Shown: piece by piece, positions 12,608-16,312 of the stretch | How the letters are laid out: the number at the start of each line of letters is the position of its first letter | How positions within the stretch are numbered: position 1 is the first letter of the stretch | Assembly: GCA_026395855.1 (NCBI GenBank) | Contig: JAPLXX010000034.1 | Location: forward strand, 1 to 16,312 | Origin: Candidatus Pacearchaeota archaeon | GTDB lineage: Archaea; Nanobdellota; Nanobdellia; Pacearchaeales; GW2011-AR1 | Reading direction: 5' to 3' | DNA: 16,312 nt | Position numbers and translations under genes: made by a program | Notes under the pieces: generated by a model | Told to the model about the DNA's origin: nothing | Databases searched by the model: none | Seen by the model: only the letters and a program-made list of their open reading frames with translations

Positions 12608-13840
12608 ATGCTGGACTGGATAATTTATGTTTATATTGTATTGTTCTTTTTCGGAATTTATTTTCTAATACTTTTCATTCTTTTGTATGTGAAAAACAGG
12701 AAAGAATTGTATTCTTTTCCAAAACCAACAAGATTTCCCATGGTTTCTATTATAACTCCTGCTTATAATGAAGAAAGTGCGATTGAACGCACTATAAAAA
12801 ATCTTCTGGCACTGGATTACCCTAAAGATAAAAAAGAAATTATAATTGTAAATGATGGTTCTACAGATAGTACTGCAGAAATAATTCAAAGATTAATGAG
12901 GGCTCATGGTGAAATAAAACTTATCAACAAAAAAAACTCTGGAAAAGCTGATTCTTTGAACAGGGGAATTGCAATAGCAAAAGGAGAGCTTATTATAGTT
13001 GTTGATGCAGATTCTTTTCCTGCAAGAGACTGCATTAAGAAAACCATAGGCTATTTTGAACAGGATGAAAAAATTGCAGCTGTCACGACAAAGGTTCTGG
13101 CAAAAAATAACAAGAATTTCATGGAAAGATATCAGGTTTTTGATTATGTTGTAATTGCCTGGAGCAGAAAAATAATGGATTTCATAGATTCTGTTTATGT
13201 TACAAACGGGCCGTTTAGCATATACAGAAAAGATTTGGTCAAAAAAGTCGGCGGATTTGACAAAAAAAACATGACAGAAGACATAGAGCTTACCTGGAAT
13301 CTTTTAAGCAAAGGATATAAGACAAAAATGTCTTATTCTGCCAGTGTTTATACAATTGTCCCAAATACACTTATGGGCTGGATAAGGCAGAGGATAAGAT
13401 GGAATCTAGGTGGATGGCAGACATTATACAAATACAGAAGACATTTTCTTAAAGGAGGAAATTCATTCGGATATTTTATTATTAATTATGTTGCGCTTTC
13501 TTTTATTCTAGCTCTTGTTGGCTTTTTTCTGTCTCTGCGCTGGATTGCATTAAAACTGCTTTTTTATCTTAGAGAAGTTCCGTTTATTTTTCAGGGATAT
13601 AATCCCCTCAAATATGCAGAGTTCAGCTTTATTGTCAGCTTTTTGCTGCTGTTCGGGCTTATTTTCCTGTGTCTCGCGTTATTTTACTATAAATTTTCAA
13701 TTAGAAATGAAAATATTAAAAGTAAAAGTATTTTAACCATTTTAATCTATACTTTTATATACAGGCCGATTTATATTGTTCCGCTTGTAGCGTCAATCTT
13801 TAAATTAATCAAAGGAGACATAAGATGGTTTACCAAATAA
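12608..13840 (+). CDS. Membrane-bound family 2 glycosyltransferase (processive synthase type)
   Basis: 410 aa. N-terminal membrane helix at about 5-28, then a cytoplasmic GT-A domain: MVSIITPAYNEE, VNDGSTD (DGSTD at 83-87) for nucleotide-sugar binding, DAD at 133-135 for the metal, TED at 223-225 for the catalytic base, and QRIRW at 261-265 (the Q-x-x-R-W motif). About three further hydrophobic segments follow (near 289-312, 336-366 and 378-400). This set resembles poly-N-acetylglucosamine, hyaluronan or cellulose synthase-like enzymes that make and export a polysaccharide from UDP-sugars. The actual sugar cannot be read from sequence. Transfer of a sugar to a lipid carrier is the main alternative. 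Starts one base after scpB and overlaps the next gene by 16 nt. Confidence 0.9.
   Translation: MLDWIIYVYIVLFFFGIYFLILFILLYVKNRKELYSFPKPTRFPMVSIITPAYNEESAIERTIKNLLALDYPKDKKEIIIVNDGSTDSTAEIIQRLMRAHGEIKLINKKNSGKADSLNRGIAIAKGELIIVVDADSFPARDCIKKTIGYFEQDEKIAAVTTKVLAKNNKNFMERYQVFDYVVIAWSRKIMDFIDSVYVTNGPFSIYRKDLVKKVGGFDKKNMTEDIELTWNLLSKGYKTKMSYSASVYTIVPNTLMGWIRQRIRWNLGGWQTLYKYRRHFLKGGNSFGYFIINYVALSFILALVGFFLSLRWIALKLLFYLREVPFIFQGYNPLKYAEFSFIVSFLLLFGLIFLCLALFYYKFSIRNENIKSKSILTILIYTFIYRPIYIVPLVASIFKLIKGDIRWFTK
13814..13817 (+). promoter_or_regulatory. Ribosome site GGAG that fixes the start of the downstream gene
   Basis: AAAGGAG (13811-13817) lies inside the glycosyltransferase gene, 7 nt before the ATG at 13825. 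It favours that start over the ATG at 13840, which overlaps the glycosyltransferase stop as TAATG. Confidence 0.55.
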
Positions 13841-14493
13841 TGAACAGCAAGTACAGGGTTTTCTTAGAAACCCTTATTTTAACTCTTCTTATACTTTTTT
13901 TGGGCTTTCTTTTGGGAATGTATATAGAATCTTCAAGAACAGGCAAAATAATCGCTGACTACAAGAATTTTGAAATAGGAGTTCTTGATTTGAAACTGCA
14001 GAATTATTATTACCAGATTATGAATAAAGCGTCATGTGATGTTGCAATAGAGCAGAATTTTATTTTTGCAGACAAGCTCTATGAAGAAGGGCTTACTATA
14101 GAAAAATACGAGCAGGGCAACAAACTAACAGATGATATCTTGCTTGAAAAAAAGAGGTATGTTCTGCTTAAAACAGAACTGTGGCTGAACAGTATTTTGC
14201 TGAAAGAAAAATGCAAAAATCCGTTCCATACTGTTGTTTATGTGTATGCCCAAGAATCAAATGTCCTTAAAGATGCAGAGCAGAGAGCTATTTCAGCAAC
14301 ACTTGAAGGAATAAAAGAAGAACAGGGAAACAAGATTGTCCTTATTCCTATAGCAGGGGATTTGGGGCTTGATGCAGTTAGCATGCAGCTTAAAATTTAC
14401 AACGTTACTTATCTTCCTTCTGTTATTATTGATGAAAAATATGTGATAGAGGGATTTGCCCCTGAAGCTGACTTCAAAAAATATCTCAATTAA
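13825..14493 (+). CDS. Membrane-anchored protein with thioredoxin-like C-terminal domain, no CxxC
   Basis: 222 aa. One membrane helix at about 12-32 (LETLILTLLILFLGFLLGMY), then a helical region with two Cys (SCDVAIEQNF and EKCKNPFHTV), then an alpha/beta domain opening TVVYVYAQES and carrying YLPSVIIDEKYVIEGF. The L-P-S-V-I-I-D stretch looks like the cis-Pro loop of a thioredoxin fold. Where thioredoxins have C-x-x-C this protein has no such motif (AQESN), so it is unlikely to be a classical oxidoreductase. The domain probably faces outward. The 16-nt overlap with the glycosyltransferase suggests they act together, perhaps in envelope polysaccharide or glycoprotein assembly (inference). Fold assignment is moderate. 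Confidence 0.65.
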   Translation: MVYQIMNSKYRVFLETLILTLLILFLGFLLGMYIESSRTGKIIADYKNFEIGVLDLKLQNYYYQIMNKASCDVAIEQNFIFADKLYEEGLTIEKYEQGNKLTDDILLEKKRYVLLKTELWLNSILLKEKCKNPFHTVVYVYAQESNVLKDAEQRAISATLEGIKEEQGNKIVLIPIAGDLGLDAVSMQLKIYNVTYLPSVIIDEKYVIEGFAPEADFKKYLN

Positions 14494-14517
14494 GTATAGT
14501 ATATTTTAGTCCACAGA

Positions 14518-14530
14518 AATATTAAAAAAC
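14518..14530 (+). promoter_or_regulatory. TATA box of the MBF1-like gene
   Basis: AAATATTAAAAAA is centred about 26-27 nt before the ATG at 14551. A pyrimidine tract (CTTTTTCTTCTTCTTTA) fills the space to the start codon. A leaderless mRNA is predicted. Confidence 0.55.
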
Positions 14531-14550
14531 AGACTTTTTCTTCTTCTTTA

Positions 14551-15249
14551 ATGAATTGCTCTATATGCGGGGTGGCTGACAGCCAAAGAAAGATTTTTCG
14601 AGCTATTTCTCCCACAGAGATGGTTTTTGTGTGTGAAAAGTGCGCGATTCAGGAAGGATTTCCTATACTTAAAGGCCAGAAGATTGGTCCTGAGGACGAA
14701 GCTGAAAAAACTGTTTATGAACGAATGACAGCATTATCAGGCATAAACCCTAAAGAACATGAGCCGTTTGAGCACAGAATAGGTGAAAAAGATTTCAGAA
14801 GAGTGATGGACAGGACTAATGAAGACAGGATGAAAAAGCAGGCTTTAAACCTGAAAGCAAGGCCTGATTTGGTTGATAATTTTCACTGGATAATTATGAG
14901 GGTAAGAAGAGTAAAAGGGCTTACACAAAAAGATTTATCAGACAGAATAGGGGAGCAAGAATCTGTGATAAAAATGGCAGAGCAGGGAATTGTGCCAGAA
15001 GGATATGTTCTTATAGATAAGCTTGAAAGATTTTTGAAAGTGAAGTTGGTAAAGTCAAGAGATTTGTCAATTCCTACAAAGCCTGTTTCGCAAACATCGC
15101 AGCCCCAGAAACCTGTTGCTGCAAGAGCTTTGAACTTTGATAAAAAAGTTCTTGATTCTCTGACAATTGCTGATTTGCAGAGAATGAAAAAAGAACGGGA
15201 AGCTGCAGGGATTGCAGAAGAAAGCGAGGACCAAAATCATGGCAACTGA
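14551..15249 (+). CDS. MBF1-like transcription factor: N-terminal Zn ribbon plus XRE-type HTH
   Basis: 232 aa. Zn ribbon at 1-31 with C3-x2-C6 and C28-x2-C31 (MNCSICG, then VFVCEKCAIQEG). A charged linker follows (about 45-105). The Cro/XRE helix-turn-helix is at about 110-165, with DNFHWIIMRVRRVKGLTQ, KDLSDRIGEQESVIKMAEQG and then LIDKLERFLKVKL. This order is that of archaeal MBF1, a coactivator-like protein that touches TBP and the ribosome in some species. A C-terminal extension of about 55 residues, with a Pro/Gln/Ser linker and a helix (VLDSLTIADLQRMKKEREA), is longer than in usual aMBF1. The gene overlaps the next by 11 nt. A different Zn-ribbon/HTH regulator is possible. Confidence 0.85.
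   Translation: MNCSICGVADSQRKIFRAISPTEMVFVCEKCAIQEGFPILKGQKIGPEDEAEKTVYERMTALSGINPKEHEPFEHRIGEKDFRRVMDRTNEDRMKKQALNLKARPDLVDNFHWIIMRVRRVKGLTQKDLSDRIGEQESVIKMAEQGIVPEGYVLIDKLERFLKVKLVKSRDLSIPTKPVSQTSQPQKPVAARALNFDKKVLDSLTIADLQRMKKEREAAGIAEESEDQNHGN
15226..15230 (+). promoter_or_regulatory. Ribosome site GAGGA for the 107-aa gene
   Basis: GAGGA ends 8 nt before the ATG at 15239, inside the last codons of the MBF1-like gene. It selects 15239 over the upstream in-frame ATG at 15212. Confidence 0.55.
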
Positions 15250-15562
15250 AACCTTGTATCAAGATAGTAGAATAAAAGTAGTTTTACTTCATGATCAAGA
15301 TGCTTATCTTTTAACTCTTTTAGAAGGTGCTGAAGAAACAGAGAATATTTCATTAAGATTAGAAAAAGGGGTTTTGGAAGAATTAATAGCAGCAGAACTT
15401 CCAGAGCTGGAATCAAGAATAAGAGATATTGACTATGATTTTGCCTTTAAGGTTGGAAAAAGAAAAATTCCCTATTCTTTTATAGGTCATGCATTAGCTC
15501 AAGCAATGGCTAATGAATTAGAACAGCAGTTAAAGCCTTTATTCAGGGCTGTATCTGATTAA
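15239..15562 (+). CDS. Unrecognised 107-aa protein, translationally coupled to the MBF1-like gene
   Basis: Small acidic protein starting MATETLYQDSRIKVVLLHDQ. It begins with beta-strand-like segments (IKVVLLHDQDAYLLTLLEG), followed by helices (VLEELIAAELPELESRIRDI, and FIGHALAQAMANELEQQL). It has no Cys, membrane segment or motif I can name. The start is chosen by GAGGA at 15226-15230. The gene overlaps the end of the MBF1-like gene by 11 nt in another frame, so the two are surely co-transcribed and may work together. It could be a protein partner of the regulator. No function is assigned. Confidence 0.65.
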   Translation: MATETLYQDSRIKVVLLHDQDAYLLTLLEGAEETENISLRLEKGVLEELIAAELPELESRIRDIDYDFAFKVGKRKIPYSFIGHALAQAMANELEQQLKPLFRAVSD

Positions 15563-15578
15563 AACTTCTTTCGGAAAG

Positions 15579-15587
15579 TTTTATAAA
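15579..15587 (+). promoter_or_regulatory. TATA box of rpoL
   Basis: TTTTATAAA is centred 26 nt before the ATG at 15609; a leaderless mRNA is predicted. Confidence 0.6.
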
Positions 15588-15608
15588 GTAATTTTCTGAT
15601 TTCTTAAT

Positions 15609-15881
15609 ATGGAACATATGGAACTTGAAATTCTGAAAAGCTCAAAAGAAGAAATAGAAGTCAGGATAGGGAATATGACTTTGGTTGAAATATTAAGGGT
15701 TTATTTGAATAAAGATTCCGGCGTTACTTTTGCTGCCTGGAAAAGAGAGCATCCTTCTGAAAAGCCAATTCTTAAGGTCATGACAAAAGGCAAAACAGCC
15801 AAGAAGGCAATAAATGACGCTGTTAGTGCTATAACAAAAGACTTGGAAAAGATTGAAGAGAATTTCAAGAAGATAAAGTAG
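15609..15881 (+). CDS. rpo11: RNA polymerase subunit L (Rpo11, Rpb11/AC19 homologue)
   Basis: 90 aa, the family's usual size. Rpo11 pairs with Rpo3 to form the alpha-like assembly platform of archaeal RNA polymerase. Seen: the MELEILKSSKEEIEVRI opening strand; MTLVEILRVYLNKDSGVTFA, which corresponds to the conserved H-T-L-x-N-x-L-R...V-x-x-A block; AWKREHPSEKPILKVMTKG (the HP...P.L...T.G block); and a final long charged helix. The His of the common HTL is Met here, and Asn of NLLR is Glu. The start at 15609 matches the TATA spacing; Met4 is a fallback. Confidence 0.85.
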   Translation: MEHMELEILKSSKEEIEVRIGNMTLVEILRVYLNKDSGVTFAAWKREHPSEKPILKVMTKGKTAKKAINDAVSAITKDLEKIEENFKKIK

Positions 15882-15901
15882 AGTTTCTAGAATAATAATC
15901 C

Positions 15902-15909
15902 TTAAAAAG
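15902..15909 (+). promoter_or_regulatory. TATA box of the 82-aa gene
   Basis: TTAAAAAG, preceded by CC, is centred about 25 nt before the ATG at 15930; a leaderless mRNA is predicted. Confidence 0.5.
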
Positions 15910-15929
15910 AAATTTTAGTTAATGCCTAA

Positions 15930-16178
15930 ATGCCAATATTTAAAGGCCATATGATTCCTACAGTAGAATTTTATGATTTAATAAAGGATAGAAAATTTAT
16001 GCAAGCTTATGATTCTTTAATGCAACACCCAGAAATTTTAGATGATATGACTGTAGAACAATTAAGGGGTTATTATAAAACTTTTCAAGGATTATTACCA
16101 GAGAAGAACCTTTCTAGAATTCTTAGAACTTTAGAAGATAGGATAAAAAGCACAGAACTTGTAGCTCAAGCACAATAA
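15930..16178 (+). CDS. Unrecognised 82-aa helical protein
   Basis: MPIFKGHMIPTVEFYDLIKD, then KFMQAYDSLMQHPEILDDMT, VEQLRGYYKTFQGLLPEKNL, and a closing helix with LSRILRTLEDRIK. It appears all-helical, with a short tail ending VAQAQ, no Cys and no membrane segment. The helix pairs with similar Tyr/Phe spacing look faintly like short helical repeats (TPR-like), but only two would fit, so I do not assert this. It has a leaderless-type promoter and a T-rich sequence after the stop. It lies between rpoL and radB, both on the same strand with their own TATA boxes. Codon pattern and promoter support a real gene; function unknown. Confidence 0.6.
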   Translation: MPIFKGHMIPTVEFYDLIKDRKFMQAYDSLMQHPEILDDMTVEQLRGYYKTFQGLLPEKNLSRILRTLEDRIKSTELVAQAQ

Positions 16179-16181
16179 TCC

Positions 16182-16189
16182 TTATTAAT
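16182..16189 (+). promoter_or_regulatory. TATA-like box of radB
   Basis: TTATTAAT is centred about 25 nt before the ATG at 16210. The T-rich stretch between (CTTTTTTTCTTT) may also terminate the upstream transcript. Confidence 0.4.
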
Positions 16190-16190
16190 C

Positions 16191-16208
16191 AATTTCTTTT
16201 TTTCTTTA
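16191..16208 (+). terminator. T-rich tract after the 82-aa gene, possible archaeal terminator
   Basis: AATTTCTTTTTTTCTTTA begins 13 nt after the stop at 16178. Oligo-T on the coding strand is the known archaeal termination signal. It lies within the radB promoter region. Confidence 0.4.
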
Positions 16209-16209
16209 T

Positions 16210-16312
16210 ATGGACATTCAAAAAATATCAACAGGAAGCTTTGATTTGAACAAATGGCTTTATGGTGGCTATGAAGCAGAGATTATCACAATGATAGCTG
16301 GTCCGCCTGCTA
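16210..16312 (+). CDS. radB: RadB-like recombinase, N-terminal part (3' end outside window)
   Basis: Only 34 codons are visible: MDIQKISTGSFDLNKWLYGG, then YEAEIITMIAGPPA. The pattern S-T-G-x-x-x-L-D..L-x-G-G-x-E..I-I-T-x-I-x-G-P-P-(A/G) is the start of the RecA/RadA/RadB core, where the P-loop GPPxSGKT would begin. Archaeal RadB starts directly with this core and has no N-terminal helix-hairpin-helix domain, which fits here. A KaiC-like ATPase with the same opening is the main alternative. TATA-like spacing supports the ATG at 16210. Confidence 0.7.
   Translation, partial: MDIQKISTGSFDLNKWLYGGYEAEIITMIAGPPA

Noticed and set aside
13840..13842. ATG overlapping the glycosyltransferase stop as TAATG as the start of the next gene
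   Set aside because: Possible by coupling, but the ATG at 13825 has a good GGAG site 7 nt upstream, so it is preferred.
15212..15241. ATG at 15212 as start of the 107-aa gene
   Set aside because: GAGGA at 15226-15230 is correctly spaced for the ATG at 15239. The upstream nine residues overlap the MBF1-like gene further and look unlike a natural N-terminus.
1..16312. tRNA, rRNA or riboswitch
   Set aside because: I looked for T-loop/acceptor patterns and rRNA-like sequence by eye and saw none. A covariance-model scan would settle it.

Overview
The window is a compact, AT-rich stretch of archaeal chromosome. Its genes are archaeal information-processing genes: aRF1, NAC, a Sec61-beta-type SecG, Rpo11/RpoL, an MBF1-like Zn-ribbon/HTH protein, the start of RadB, an archaeal-type ValRS and a MinD with an archaeal promoter. 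Short spacers, many small proteins of no known family, a split bacterial-looking MetRS and a secreted protein with a GIGTTTP-type motif suggest a small-genome DPANN lineage (Woesearchaeota/Pacearchaeota-like). That placement is an inference from gene content, not a phylogeny.

Layout. 1-227 (+): 3' end of an unrecognised gene. 263-1690 (+): catalytic MetRS (metG). 1838-3373 (+): membrane-anchored, Cys-rich secreted protein. 3475-4400 (-): a HEPN/MNT toxin-antitoxin-like pair. 4453-4791 (-): the stand-alone tRNA-binding (beta) domain of MetRS. 5042-5818 (-): MinD. 6016-7048 (-): two distantly related, unrecognised helical proteins. 7158-7659 (-): an abutting secG-NAC operon; secG (51 aa) is easily missed. 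7720-11228 (+): valS and prf1 (aRF1). 11299-12018 (+): unknown protein with a GC-rich core. 12076-14493 (+): tightly packed scpB, GT2 glycosyltransferase and a membrane-anchored thioredoxin-like protein. 14551-15562 (+): MBF1-like regulator overlapping a 107-aa unknown. 15609-15881: rpoL. 15930-16178: 82-aa unknown. 16210-end: start of radB.

Expression. Most first genes have a TATA-like box centred 25-27 nt before the ATG, which predicts leaderless mRNAs. Shine-Dalgarno (SD)-like sequences appear mainly at downstream or leadered genes. The divergent secG and valS share one self-complementary TATA box.

Most unusual features. (1) The HEPN/MNT pair lies between two 57-bp direct repeats (53/57 identical). 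One repeat is the live 3' end of the MetRS-beta gene. The other is a decayed copy still encoding its last 17 residues and stop, which looks like 3'-end integration or a recombination scar. (2) A perfect 20-bp palindrome sits between the TATA box and start codon of the HTH-MNT gene, a probable autoregulatory operator. (3) Three ~31-nt hairpin repeats, with a compensatory base-pair change, span the stop codon of one unknown gene upstream of minD. (4) A ~100-bp island of 63% GC lies inside an AT-rich unknown gene. No rRNA, tRNA, CRISPR array, transposase or integrase was seen. No gene-free stretch exceeds 300 bases; the longest is 4792-5041.
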